NCBI RefSeq assembly: GCF_033763495.1
Contig: NZ_JANRKL010000162.1
Location: forward strand, 1-64,000
Reading direction: 5' to 3'
DNA length: 64,000 nucleotides
Source: Haliscomenobacter sp033763495
Lineage (GTDB): Bacteria; Bacteroidota; Bacteroidia; Chitinophagales; Saprospiraceae
The notes under the pieces were generated by a model that was not told the origin of the DNA, searched no databases, and saw nothing but the letters and a program-made list of their open reading frames with translations. Both the position numbers and the translations under genes were made by a program. Shown here piece by piece: positions 17,301 through 26,285 of the stretch. Position 1 is the first letter of the stretch, and each line of letters starts with the position of its first letter.

Positions 17301-20300
17301 TTACCAGTCTGGATGGCCGCATTGATTTGAGTGTGTTTGGCGGAGCAGGCAATTTCCAGTACCGTTGGAGCAACAACTCGATCAAGGAAGACCTGGAACG
17401 AATAGGCAGAGGCAATCATGCAGTGAGCATCACGGATGGAGCGGGTTGCTTGTACACCCGTAACTTTAATCTGAGTTCGCCCACTTTATTGACAGTGGGC
17501 GTCGATTCAAATTTGGCGGTCACCTGTTCAGGTTTGCGCGATGGCATGATTCGGGTAAGTGGCCGGGGAGGTAGTGCACCCTATCGCTATAACTGGGGAA
17601 ATGGTACTACTGTGCCCGTCATCCGCAATCTGGCGGCGGGTAATTATGCCGTGACCATCACGGATGCCAACAATTGTACGAGTACCCTGATAATCCCGGT
17701 TGCTAGTCCGGCGGCTTTACAAGTAAGTACGAGTAGTCTTACTGCGCCCAGGTGTTTTGGCGATACCACCGGAAGAATTAATACCTTGGTTAGCGGGGGA
17801 ATCGCTCCCTACCGCTACACCTGGAGCACTGGGCAAAGCACCGCGAACTTGCTCAGCCTGGGCGTTGGGCAATACAAAGTGTTGGTGCGCGATGTCAAAG
17901 GCTGTACCGCAGATACCCTCAAAATAGCCTTGAATGCCAGTTCAAAAATTGCCTTGACGGCCACTATCAATGCACCCACCTGTTTGGGGCTGACCAATGG
18001 GGCCGTAAGCGTTGTTCCTCAAGGCGTGGCGCCATTTCGTTACACGTGGGAAAGAGGAGATACCAGCAATGCAGTGCTCAACCTTGGGGTAGGTTCACAC
18101 AAAGTGCGCATCCGTGACGCAGAGGGTTGCATTATTGACACCAGCTTTGTTTTGCAGCCGGAAAAACAGCCCCTGGTGGCCAACATCACCGCCGTGCCAC
18201 CCCTTTGTTTTGGCTCCCGGGACGGTTTCATCAATGTTCAAATGCTGCGGGTCGAAAATCCAGGCATCAGCTTCCGCTGGAACGATGGTTCTACCCTGGA
18301 TGAGCGACGTGATTTACCACCAGGTCTGTTTTCCGTAACCATTACCGATCGACTGGGCTGTATTTTGAAAAAAGATTCCATCCTGCTCAGCACGCCGCCC
18401 AAGCTGACCCACGAAGTGTTGGCCCTGGGGCAAATCAATTGCAATGGCGACTCTACGGGTTTTATCGAATTGGCCATCAGTGGAGGCAACCAACCTTACA
18501 AATATTCCTGGATTGGCAGTACTTCTACCGGGCCTAGCGCATACCGCCTCCCTGCGGGCAATTACCGTCTTTTTGTGCTGGACAACAATGGCTGTCCGCT
18601 CAACCTCGATTTTAATCTTACCCAGCCCAATAAGCTGAACGCGGAAACCAAAGTGCAGATCGGCAGTGTATGCCAGGGCGATCGCTCTAATGTATTGAGT
18701 GTTTCGGCGAGTGGAGGGGCCTTGCCCTATAGTTATTTATGGAGCACTGGAGCACGCACTAGTGCCATTGTCAACCAACCCGCCGACGATTACAGCGTAA
18801 CCGTGACAGATGGCAATGGCTGTACTGTGGAACCTTCCACCATCAAATTGCGCAACGCAGGCGACCCCATCCAACTCACTGCTTTTGTGGCCACGGATAT
18901 CAGTTGTTTTGGGAAAAAAGACGGAGAAGTGAGTGCCAGCATCACCGGCGGCACTGCTCCTTATTTGTTCGTGTTCAACAACGTGGTGAATTCCATCAGT
19001 ACCTCCCAAACGACGGTTAAAGTGGGCAACCTGCCAGCAGACAACGATTATCAGGTGTTGGTGGTTGATGCCAAAGGTTGTCAGGTTACGTCCACTGTGC
19101 AATCCATTAATGAACCCGCCCGTTTGCGGATTCGTCGGGACAGCATTCGCAATAGCTTGTGTGACAACTTGATTGGGGGCGGAGTGTACGTTTCCAGTTC
19201 GGGTGGTAATGTACCTTACACTTATACCTGGTACGACTTTAATACCAAACTCCCGATTGCCAATACCGAAGATTTGACCCAGGTGGGTGGTGGCTCGTAT
19301 TACGCTATCGTGCAGGATGCGCGGCTATGCCGGGATTCCCTGCCGCCAGCCAGCATTCAGGGCAATGCTCCATTAAAGGTAGTCAAATTAGACATTACCA
19401 GCCCCAAATGCCGGGGTGAAGCGAGTGGAGTCATTACGGTAGACATCCAGGGTGGCCGTGCCCCCTACAAATACACCTGGAACAATCGCCTCGGCAACAG
19501 CAGCATCAACAACCTCAAAGCGGGTACATATACCTTGCTGGTGAGCGATTCAGACAGTTGTAAAGCCACTTTTGGGCCTTTTATCGTCTCAGAACCCGAC
19601 AAAGGAATTGCAGTAGCCGACACCATCACGCCGGTGCAGTGCAATGGCGGGGCTTCGGGTGCATTGACCATTAGCCTGAGCGGTGGCCTGGCTCCTTATC
19701 GCTGGACCTGGCAAAACGCCCAGGGGCAGGTGTTGAGCCTGGATGTACGCAAAATCAGCAACTTGCGCGCCGGGCAATACTCCCTTTTGGTGAGTGATGC
19801 GGACAATTGTTCCTTGTTTTTTACTTATTCCGTTCCGCAGCCTGATCCCATTCGAGCCAACTTTACGGTGGTTCAGCCTAAAGGAGACTTGTCAAATGGT
19901 TCCATTCTGGCCAAACCCAGCGGCGGCACGCCACCCTATCGATACCAATGGGGCAATAATGCTACCACTGATAACTTGAGCAATATCCCCAAAGGCACTT
20001 ATTTCCTGACGATTACGGACAGTAAAAACTGCCAGAGTGGGGAGTCGGTGTTGGTCACTTCCACCAGTATCGTGGATTTTACCCTGGTTGAAGCGGCCCG
20101 AGTATTCCCCAATCCGGCGCAAGACGTTCTGCAATTCGAATTGAAACTCAAAGAAGCACTGCCGCTGGAACTGGAGTTGCTGGATTTGATGGGAAGGGTC
20201 GTCTGGTGGCGGAAATTGGGGCAACAATTGCAGGTGAATGAGCGGATTGGTATAAAAGAGCTTCCATCGGGCACCTATTTGTTACGATTGAACAGCGAAA

Positions 20301-20344
20301 AACGATTTTTATACCAGGAATTCGTTGCAAAACTGAGCAACTAA
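14324..20344 (+). CDS. Giant SprB-repeat surface adhesin with T9SS type A signal
   Basis: A 2006-residue secreted protein. ATG 14324 (or 14333) is chosen because a signal peptide follows (LLLLAALYLCSITWGYGQ); a GTG at 14207 would add proline-rich junk. Domains in order: a proprotein-convertase P-like domain (~60-202, SPNGTRVILTMNNGGG and GEWQLLICDDSE), a fibronectin-III-like domain, a MAM/jelly-roll-like domain, a Ca-binding MopE-like segment near 500-555 (DADRDGFG, then CNDSNANINPG and DNIDNNCNG), an Ig-like part, then roughly fourteen or more SprB-type repeats (~755-1905; consensus SGGxxPYxYxWS...YxVxVxDxxGC). The C-terminal ~85 residues form the T9SS type A sorting domain (FPNPAQD...PSGTYLLRL). 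SprB in Flavobacterium is a mobile gliding adhesin; here it may serve adhesion or gliding. Confidence 0.92.
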   Translation: MHNMNPNQATPTYPLLLLAALYLCSITWGYGQTGTPTLTNPSRCDTAWAIRDYTCPDNQGFFLANLFNIRVNNAPGTILGKDVYLKEVRLRIQHQWAADVTVRLISPNGTRVILTMNNGGGDDNYGVPDSANCQGFVRFTTSACTPIDQGTAPFIDRPYLPQESFLNFNDNKTSANGEWQLLICDDSEQDTGRLEFVELIFAPLSCLPAQSVHIVSQDTTTVLLNWSPTDGCSTGASVIEYGPPGFVPGTGAQAGAQGRVLSFISCPPYTLQGLLPDTPYDIYVRRTCNGGAYSENSCPISVRTGCLPPKPTTLETFNNQPICDPICNAVCVQTGVWRNLPGSSFNWLIFKDPTPTPDTGPDADMSGNGNYAYIETTGFQCANGSQAVLQSGCFLLDKKNSDTCHLSFYYHMFGSSTGTLRLEVSVDGGLSWQSLWTRQGSQGNQWIKESLSLRQYANGTLMQFRFVGIKGNGSLGDIGLDHIALHGSTYQGWPEQPFYADADRDGFGNAALFIYSCAATPPTGYVTNNTDCNDSNANINPGRPEVPCDNIDNNCNGAGDDTILLPPNAKGDTICSGEVPTLNATPVQGDLIFWYTQATRGTAVSSGQVFLPQIPANNGLTPITYRYYAEAVDNRLRCFSNTRAEVLVVVNPLPNPVVTEQPEICAQQIFDLNKVKLQDDHFTQASLAFYRALPASPSTLIDNPLVSPGASTKYFFEMTSPLGCKKTGDFTLKINPIPNIAFSPSDSFNLCVESTQLLGASISGGTGAIRYLWSTGEETTAIRISAGLEKGQKSRYQLTITDAKSCSNTGNVVVTTTNSIDSIRRSTTDVSVCNGNNGSITITPLNGLAPFSYTWSGAGIQGDSSNVAAGAFKITGLQQGSYRVTITDNSSRGCRFILRNALINGPGIEVRNIDIQPVTCYGAKDGQINLDVRGNPRYKWSNGDTTAILSKVPGGTYAVTITSGTCSTVVDNLLLTEPDSVRVLASFIQPLCFTSLDGRIDLSVFGGAGNFQYRWSNNSIKEDLERIGRGNHAVSITDGAGCLYTRNFNLSSPTLLTVGVDSNLAVTCSGLRDGMIRVSGRGGSAPYRYNWGNGTTVPVIRNLAAGNYAVTITDANNCTSTLIIPVASPAALQVSTSSLTAPRCFGDTTGRINTLVSGGIAPYRYTWSTGQSTANLLSLGVGQYKVLVRDVKGCTADTLKIALNASSKIALTATINAPTCLGLTNGAVSVVPQGVAPFRYTWERGDTSNAVLNLGVGSHKVRIRDAEGCIIDTSFVLQPEKQPLVANITAVPPLCFGSRDGFINVQMLRVENPGISFRWNDGSTLDERRDLPPGLFSVTITDRLGCILKKDSILLSTPPKLTHEVLALGQINCNGDSTGFIELAISGGNQPYKYSWIGSTSTGPSAYRLPAGNYRLFVLDNNGCPLNLDFNLTQPNKLNAETKVQIGSVCQGDRSNVLSVSASGGALPYSYLWSTGARTSAIVNQPADDYSVTVTDGNGCTVEPSTIKLRNAGDPIQLTAFVATDISCFGKKDGEVSASITGGTAPYLFVFNNVVNSISTSQTTVKVGNLPADNDYQVLVVDAKGCQVTSTVQSINEPARLRIRRDSIRNSLCDNLIGGGVYVSSSGGNVPYTYTWYDFNTKLPIANTEDLTQVGGGSYYAIVQDARLCRDSLPPASIQGNAPLKVVKLDITSPKCRGEASGVITVDIQGGRAPYKYTWNNRLGNSSINNLKAGTYTLLVSDSDSCKATFGPFIVSEPDKGIAVADTITPVQCNGGASGALTISLSGGLAPYRWTWQNAQGQVLSLDVRKISNLRAGQYSLLVSDADNCSLFFTYSVPQPDPIRANFTVVQPKGDLSNGSILAKPSGGTPPYRYQWGNNATTDNLSNIPKGTYFLTITDSKNCQSGESVLVTSTSIVDFTLVEAARVFPNPAQDVLQFELKLKEALPLELELLDLMGRVVWWRKLGQQLQVNERIGIKELPSGTYLLRLNSEKRFLYQEFVAKLSN

Positions 20345-20362
20345 ATAAAATAGTTACACTTT

Positions 20363-20398
20363 TTTGCACAAAAAACTTATATTGCCCATTAAAATTTG
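20363..20398 (+). promoter_or_regulatory. Candidate promoter of the C39 exporter operon
   Basis: TTTG at 20363-20366 and AAAATTTG at 20391-20398 (one mismatch to TAnnTTTG), with 24 bp between. It lies in the 139-bp gap after the adhesin gene and would leave a leader of about 80 nt. It suggests the exporter is not simply read through from the adhesin. Confidence 0.4.
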
Positions 20399-20483
20399 TA
20401 ACAACGTAAAAGAGCTTACGTCTAAACAGTAATCACTGAGAATACACCAACAATAAAACTACCCAGAACTCAGAGAGAGAACC

Positions 20484-22676
20484 ATGATTTACGACGGCTT
20501 TCCTATTTATCAACAGCTCGACAAAATGGACTGTGGCGCAACTTGTCTAAGGATGATTGCCCGTCATTATGGTCGATTTTACTCACTGGAATACCTGCGT
20601 GAACTCAGTCACGTAGGCCGCCAGGGCGTAACCCTGCTAGGCATTAGCGATGCGGCAGAAGCCATCGGCATGCAAACCCTGGCCGTAGAAACCACCTTCG
20701 AGCAGTTGGCGTCAGTGATCCCTATGCCTTGTGTGGTGCACTGGGAAAACGAGCATTTTGTCGTTGTATACCGCATTTATAAAAACCGCGTTTGGATTGC
20801 CGACCCCGCCAAAGGGCGTTATCAATTGGACAAAGACGAGTTCATGCGGCACTGGATCGTCGAATCCGAAGAAGAAGAACCGCATGGAGTAGTCCTCTTG
20901 TTACAAACCACCCCCGAGTTTTATTCCCGCGATGGTGAAAAACAAAACAAGGGTGGCATTGGCTACATTGCCAAATATTTTCGCAATTATTCCAACCTGG
21001 TCATCCAGCTTTGTGTAGGTTTGTTTTTGGGCATGTTGTTGCAACTCATTTTTCCCTTCCTCATCCGTGGGGTAGTGGACGTGGGTATTGGCAACCGAAA
21101 CCTCAATTTTATCACCCTCGTTTTGGTTGCGCAAGGTGTCCTGTTTTTGACCCAAGTTTTGATAGAATACATCCGTACTTTTATTCTGTTGCACGTCGGG
21201 GTGAGGGTCAACATCAGTTTGATTTCTGATTACCTGATCAAGTTGACGCGACTGCCGATCCGTTTTTTTGACAGTAGGGTCATGGGCGACTTGTTGCAAC
21301 GCATCTCCGACCACGAGCGGGTACAACGCTTTTTGAGCTCGACTACCTTACTTTCGGCCTTTTCCTTTTTCAACCTCTTGGCTTTCGGCATCATCCTGGC
21401 TTCCTGGAATGTTCAGGTGTTTCTGGTTTTCCTGATTGGTACTGCTGTGAATTTCCTGTGGGTAAACTGGTTCATGCAAAAACGGCGTGACCTGGACTAC
21501 CGCCATTTTGCGCAATCCTCCGAAAACCAGGTCAACCTGATGGAGATGGTCAACGGCATGCAGGAAATCAAGTTGTACAATGCGGAAAAACAAAAACGTT
21601 GGGCCTGGGAGCGTGGACAAGCCCGTTTGTTCCGCACCAATATGAGCGAGCTGCGGGTCGAACAATTGCAACGGGCTGGGGCAGTAGCCATCAATGAAGG
21701 TAAAAACCTCCTGATCATCTACCTGATCGCTCAAGCAGTAGTCAATGCACAAATGAGCTTGGGGATGCTTGTCGCTGCACAGTACATCATCGGACAACTC
21801 AATAGTCAAATCAATCGTTTGGTCGATTTTTTACAAGCCTGGCAGGAAGCCTCCATCAGCATGGAGCGCATCAATGAAATTCACCTGAAGGAGGACGAAG
21901 AAAACCCCCAGGAAAAAATGACCATTTTGCCTGAAACCGGCGACATTGTGATCGACAACCTGAGTTTTCATTACGAAGGCCCTAATTCTCCGATGGTACT
22001 CAAGGGCCTGGATTTTCGGATCCCCAAAGGAAAAACCACTGCGATTGTGGGCCGTAGTGGCAGTGGCAAAACAACCTTGCTCAAACTCCTCCTCAATTTT
22101 TACGAACCCAGCGAAGGTGCAATTCGGGTGGGGGATGTGTTGATGCGCAACCTCAGCAACCGCATCTGGCGGGAAAAATGTGGAGTGGTGATGCAGGAAG
22201 GTTATATTTTTAACGACACCATTGCCCGCAATGTAGCTTTGGGCGACGAAATCATTGACAAGGAAAAACTGCTTCGGGCAGTAAAAGTAGCCAACATCCA
22301 AAGCTTTATCGAAGCCTTGCCGATGGGCTACAATACCAAAATTGGCTCCGAAGGCCTTGGCTTGAGCCAGGGGCAAAAACAACGTTTGTACATTGCCCGT
22401 GCCGTGTACAAAAATCCGGAATACCTGTTCTTTGATGAAGCCACCACCGCCCTGGATGTATTCAACGAAATGGTGATCATGGAAAACCTGGATGAATATT
22501 TCCGGCGCAAAACCCTGATTATCGTGGCGCATCGCCTCAGTACCGTCATGAATGCCGACAACATCATCGTGATCGAAGATGGGGAAATCGTAGAGCAAGG
22601 TACCCACGCCGAGTTGACCTACTTGCGGGGGGCGTATTATCAATTGGTGAAAAATCAGTTGGAACTTGGTTCGTAA
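20484..22676 (+). CDS. C39-peptidase-containing ABC exporter (bacteriocin/peptide type)
   Basis: A 730-residue inner-membrane exporter that cleaves double-glycine leaders and pumps the peptide out. The N-terminal C39 peptidase is complete: Cys17 in MDCGATCL, His in VVHWENEHFVVVY near 93-100, and the Asp in IADPAKG near 113. The transmembrane region spans about 160-440. The nucleotide-binding domain has Walker A GRSGSGKTT near 522, signature LSQGQKQR near 626, Walker B YLFFDEAT near 647 and the H-loop in IVAHRLS. It starts after an AGAGAGAGA stretch. Its stop is 3 bp before the HlyD gene. No double-glycine substrate peptide was seen in the window, so the cargo is encoded elsewhere or is atypical. 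Confidence 0.92.
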   Translation: MIYDGFPIYQQLDKMDCGATCLRMIARHYGRFYSLEYLRELSHVGRQGVTLLGISDAAEAIGMQTLAVETTFEQLASVIPMPCVVHWENEHFVVVYRIYKNRVWIADPAKGRYQLDKDEFMRHWIVESEEEEPHGVVLLLQTTPEFYSRDGEKQNKGGIGYIAKYFRNYSNLVIQLCVGLFLGMLLQLIFPFLIRGVVDVGIGNRNLNFITLVLVAQGVLFLTQVLIEYIRTFILLHVGVRVNISLISDYLIKLTRLPIRFFDSRVMGDLLQRISDHERVQRFLSSTTLLSAFSFFNLLAFGIILASWNVQVFLVFLIGTAVNFLWVNWFMQKRRDLDYRHFAQSSENQVNLMEMVNGMQEIKLYNAEKQKRWAWERGQARLFRTNMSELRVEQLQRAGAVAINEGKNLLIIYLIAQAVVNAQMSLGMLVAAQYIIGQLNSQINRLVDFLQAWQEASISMERINEIHLKEDEENPQEKMTILPETGDIVIDNLSFHYEGPNSPMVLKGLDFRIPKGKTTAIVGRSGSGKTTLLKLLLNFYEPSEGAIRVGDVLMRNLSNRIWREKCGVVMQEGYIFNDTIARNVALGDEIIDKEKLLRAVKVANIQSFIEALPMGYNTKIGSEGLGLSQGQKQRLYIARAVYKNPEYLFFDEATTALDVFNEMVIMENLDEYFRRKTLIIVAHRLSTVMNADNIIVIEDGEIVEQGTHAELTYLRGAYYQLVKNQLELGS

Positions 22677-22679
22677 TGT

Positions 22680-23984
22680 ATGATGAAAGAATTAGAAGAC
22701 ATTGAAATCCGCAGTGAAGAGGTCCAGGAAATACTGGGGACACCTCCCTCCTGGATGGTGCGTTGGGGAAGCTTAACGGCCTTGGCCTTGTTTGTTGCGT
22801 TGATGTGGTTGTCTTTTTTGGTAAAATATCCAGATGTGGTGGAGGCTGATATTCGTTTGGTTTCCAAAGATCCGCCCATACGCATTACTGCACCCAATGC
22901 CAATCGGATTGATGAAGTGGTGGTCAAAAACAATACTCGTGTGGATTCTGGCCAGGTGCTGATTGCCTTTCGGAGTACCGCTAATTTTCACCATGTACTG
23001 ACGCTTGAGGATTACATCACTGCTTTGTCCAGTATGCGGGATGAGGAACTCTTGAGGTTTAAAGTCCCAACCAACCTGGTGCTGGGAGAACTGCAAGCTG
23101 ATTTGTTTGATTTCCAAGATGTACAACTCAAGTACAACTCTGAGATGTACAAAGATCTTTCCAGCTCTGATTTGCGCTCTTCTCAAAGCAGAATCAGCCG
23201 CCTGGATCGCAGTCTCGACTACCAAAAAGAAATGCGTCGGCAGATTCAGGAGCAGATAGCCATGGCCGAGCAAGAACGCAAAAACAAGGAACACCTTGTT
23301 TCCGTCAATCAAGCCTCTCAGGATGATGTCAATCGGGTACAGAGTCGAATCATGGAATTCAACAAGGAATTGATTCGTACTGAAACCGAAATTCGCGATC
23401 GGGAATCTGAACTTACTGCTTTACGGATCAAGGTGCGCAGCCTCGAAAGTGGGGCCGACAATGAAACCAATTTTGCGTCAGATGTGCTGAGAGAGTCCTT
23501 TAACCACTTGCGGGAGGGCGTGAACACCTGGAAACAGCGCCATCTCATTGAATCTCCGCGCAGTGGTCTGGTTCAAATTGTGGGCCGAAATGTAGCCGAG
23601 AACAGCTTTGTGTACAAAGATGAACAATTGATGGTGGTTATCCCCAACAAGAACAAAGAGATAATTGGCAAAATGTTTATTCCTTTCAATCGGTCAGGCC
23701 GGATTAAAGTCAATCAAAAAGTAATTGTACGTTTGGAGAGCCTGGACTTTCAGGAATTTGGGGTTTTGGAGGGGATAGTAGCTTGGAAAGCCTTATCTCC
23801 CCGAGATGATGGTGAAAAATCGGAAGTGGCGGTTGAGGTGATTTTTCCCAATAAAATGATTACCACGGCGGGAAAAATGGTTGAAACGGACGAAGAGTTG
23901 TACGGCAAAGCCCGCATCATCACGGAAGAACGTCGATTTATTGAACGGATTTTTTCGGGCATCCGAGGCTATCGGAACTATTAA
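22680..23984 (+). CDS. HlyD-family periplasmic adaptor protein
   Basis: A 434-residue membrane-fusion protein that links the C39 ABC exporter to an outer-membrane channel. It has a short cytosolic N-terminus (start ATGATG at 22680), one membrane helix at about 30-52, a beta-barrel/lipoyl half-motif (IDEVVVKNNTRVDSGQVLI), a long coiled coil at ~150-260 rich in E, R and Q, then the second lipoyl and barrel parts (ESPRSGLVQIVGRN). No TolC-like gene is in the window. The 3-bp gap to the exporter gene shows they are co-expressed. Confidence 0.9.
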   Translation: MMKELEDIEIRSEEVQEILGTPPSWMVRWGSLTALALFVALMWLSFLVKYPDVVEADIRLVSKDPPIRITAPNANRIDEVVVKNNTRVDSGQVLIAFRSTANFHHVLTLEDYITALSSMRDEELLRFKVPTNLVLGELQADLFDFQDVQLKYNSEMYKDLSSSDLRSSQSRISRLDRSLDYQKEMRRQIQEQIAMAEQERKNKEHLVSVNQASQDDVNRVQSRIMEFNKELIRTETEIRDRESELTALRIKVRSLESGADNETNFASDVLRESFNHLREGVNTWKQRHLIESPRSGLVQIVGRNVAENSFVYKDEQLMVVIPNKNKEIIGKMFIPFNRSGRIKVNQKVIVRLESLDFQEFGVLEGIVAWKALSPRDDGEKSEVAVEVIFPNKMITTAGKMVETDEELYGKARIITEERRFIERIFSGIRGYRNY

Positions 23985-23995
23985 TAGCGCCTCAA

Positions 23996-25288
23996 CTATC
24001 TTCCCTGCATAATTTGATAAAATTCCACAATCCGCAGATCCGTCAACAGGTCCTGTGGCCGGATGCGCTGCCGCAACACAATGCCTTCCAGCGTGCGACA
24101 ACGACTCAGCGCCACATAAGTTTGCCCATGTTCAAAAGCACCCGTACCCAGGTCAATGATGACCTTGTCGAAGGTTTTGCCCTGGGCTTTGTGAATGGTG
24201 ACCGCCCAGGCCAAACGCAAGGGGAATTGGGTGAAAGTCCCAATCACTTCGGACAGGATTTCATCGGGATTCGCCGGGTCACTTTTGTAACGAATGATCT
24301 CCCAGGTTACTGGTATTACTTCAATTTCCTTCCACTCCAGGTTATTTTCTTCAATCAAAATCCTTAGCGATTCCTGCTCCAGAGCCATGATTTTGCCAAT
24401 GGTACCATTGACATAACGGCGCTCGGGATCGTTTTTCAACAACATCACCTGAGCACCCAATTTCAAGGTTAAGGCTGCGTCTGCGGGGTATTGGGTGGGG
24501 TTAAAATCACCGGTTACCGAAGCCAGGTACTTGCGCTCGGGTTCGTCAATTTTGCTGAGCTCCCGTTGATTGATGCGGTCGGCAGTAGCATTGCGGGCGC
24601 AAAGGGTGATGTAGAGTTCTTCGGATTCAAAGTTGGGCTCATACCGCTCATTCAATTCATCCAGGTCGTCCTGGTCTGCATGATTCAGGCGAATGGCGTC
24701 GAGCAAGCGCAAAAAATGCCGGTTGTCCTGGCGGTATACCTTGCGCAATTCCAACATTTCCAATTCAAAACCTTGCCGAAAGATTTGGGCAGAAAAGAAA
24801 AAAGGGGACTCGTAAGTGCTGCTAAAAACCTCCAGTTCAAAGTCGGTAGACACCACCGGAGGCAACTGGAACATGTCGCCAAAAAAGACAACTTGCACCC
24901 CGCCAAAAGGCAAGGGACTGTCCCGATTAAGGCGCAGAAAAAAGTCAATGTTGTCCAACATATCGGCACGGACCATCGAAATTTCATCAATGACCAAGAC
25001 ATCCATATTGCGGTAAAGCCGCCGATCCTTACGTTTGCTGATTTCACGCGGGGAGATCAAACGGGGAGGAAAGCCAAAAAAGGAATGAATGGTTTGCCCC
25101 CGTACATTGAGGGCCGCAACTCCGGTGGGGGCCAGAACCACCACTTTTTTGCGGGTAGTATTGCGGTACAACTGCAGCAGGGTAGACTTACCGGTCCCGG
25201 CACGGCCGGTGATGAACAGGTTTTTGCCCTCTTTTTCGATCAGATCGAGGGCAATTTTGAAGTCGCTATTCAGTTCCAGTGCTTTCAT
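23996..25288 (-). CDS. PIF1/RecD2-like superfamily 1 helicase
   Basis: A 430-residue ATP-dependent 5'-3' DNA helicase of the PIF1-like group. Walker A is GRAGTGKST near residues 28-36, Walker B is VLVIDEISMVRADM, and later motifs include QLPPV, the GAQVMLLKND segment and a C-terminal AVTIHKAQGKTF then YVALSRCRTLEG. It has no extra C-terminal domains, unlike the larger paralogue at 51.7-54.2 kb. Its ATG shares a base with the stop of the upstream DUF72 gene (TGATG), so the two are translationally coupled. Confidence 0.9.
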   Translation of the reverse strand: MKALELNSDFKIALDLIEKEGKNLFITGRAGTGKSTLLQLYRNTTRKKVVVLAPTGVAALNVRGQTIHSFFGFPPRLISPREISKRKDRRLYRNMDVLVIDEISMVRADMLDNIDFFLRLNRDSPLPFGGVQVVFFGDMFQLPPVVSTDFELEVFSSTYESPFFFSAQIFRQGFELEMLELRKVYRQDNRHFLRLLDAIRLNHADQDDLDELNERYEPNFESEELYITLCARNATADRINQRELSKIDEPERKYLASVTGDFNPTQYPADAALTLKLGAQVMLLKNDPERRYVNGTIGKIMALEQESLRILIEENNLEWKEIEVIPVTWEIIRYKSDPANPDEILSEVIGTFTQFPLRLAWAVTIHKAQGKTFDKVIIDLGTGAFEHGQTYVALSRCRTLEGIVLRQRIRPQDLLTDLRIVEFYQIMQGR

Positions 25289-26205
25289 CAGAATAGGCTC
25301 ATTTGACCAGCGGCATCGGTGGTGATTTTTTCTGGCCCACGGGCCACAATTTCAGGAAAGGGCATCAGGGATTGATGTAAATAGGCCGCCAGTTCGGGCG
25401 CCAACAGGTTATCAGGTTCATGGGTGAAAAAATATACCTCCTGCAGACCCGCCTCGTGCCAGCCGCGCAAACGAGGAATCCAGTCCTGAATGCGGCTGTA
25501 ATCGCTCGGATGCAGGGCATTGCCCACAAAGCGGATCATGGCCACTGCCGAAGTCAGGTGCATGTGCAACACATCGCGCCGTCCGGCTACATCGGTGAGC
25601 ACGGTGCCGATACCCGCTTTGGCCAGCATACCGAAAGCTTTTTCCCGTTCATCAGCAGGGTCTTCAAACCAGGATTCGTGGCGCATTTCCACATTTAAGG
25701 GGAGTTCTTTGGGCCAACGTTCTACAAAGCGCTCCAGGATTCCCGCTTGTTGCAGGCCAAAATGGGGTGGGAGCTGTAAAAAGCAGGCCCCCAGTTTTTC
25801 CTCCAACTGAGCTGTGACTTCACAAAAATTGAGGAAAAGGGGATTGCTGAGGCCCAAATCCCGACTGTGGCTCAGGATTTGAGGGATTTTGGGGCAAAAA
25901 CGAAAATCAGCTGGCGTATCTTTTTTCCAGTTCTGGATTTGCTCCGGGCTGGGGATGCGGTAATGGGTGGTATTCAGCTCAATGGTATTGAATTGTTTGC
26001 CGTAGGCCCGCAAAAAACCTTCCGGCTTGGTACCCACCGGATAATAAGACCCCACCCATTCTTTCATCGACCAACCCGTGCAGCCAATGTAGAAGTGGAA
26101 TTTTTCAGACTTGTTGTACTTTCGCAACGTTTCAGCAGTGCCAGAGGCATCCTCGGGCAAACTAAAATCGACTTTGCTGATGTCAGGGAGTTTCCCAAAT
26201 TCCAT
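25288..26205 (-). CDS. DUF72 domain-containing protein (YecE-like)
   Basis: A 305-residue protein of the DUF72 TIM-barrel-like family, whose biochemical role is not established. Family hallmarks are visible: FYIGCTGWSMKEWVGSYYP near residue 38, NTIELNTTHYRIPS, FRFCPKIPQ, LGACFLQLPPHFG, NVEMRHESWF and a C-terminal VYFFTHEPDNLLAPELA. It precedes and overlaps the helicase gene by one base, forming a two-gene unit. It runs divergently from bioF with about 80 bp between starts. Confidence 0.9.
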   Translation of the reverse strand: MEFGKLPDISKVDFSLPEDASGTAETLRKYNKSEKFHFYIGCTGWSMKEWVGSYYPVGTKPEGFLRAYGKQFNTIELNTTHYRIPSPEQIQNWKKDTPADFRFCPKIPQILSHSRDLGLSNPLFLNFCEVTAQLEEKLGACFLQLPPHFGLQQAGILERFVERWPKELPLNVEMRHESWFEDPADEREKAFGMLAKAGIGTVLTDVAGRRDVLHMHLTSAVAMIRFVGNALHPSDYSRIQDWIPRLRGWHEAGLQEVYFFTHEPDNLLAPELAAYLHQSLMPFPEIVARGPEKITTDAAGQMSLF

Positions 26206-26285
26206 AGCTGGGTAAACTTATTTGTAATGCGCATTTCAAATGAATCAGTAAAGTTAACGATTTGTTCAGTAGAAAGAGATTTGAG

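Noticed and set aside
16592..17419. 275-codon minus-strand ORF inside the SprB gene
   Set aside because: The plus strand encodes clear SprB repeats; the reverse frame is open because of codon bias.
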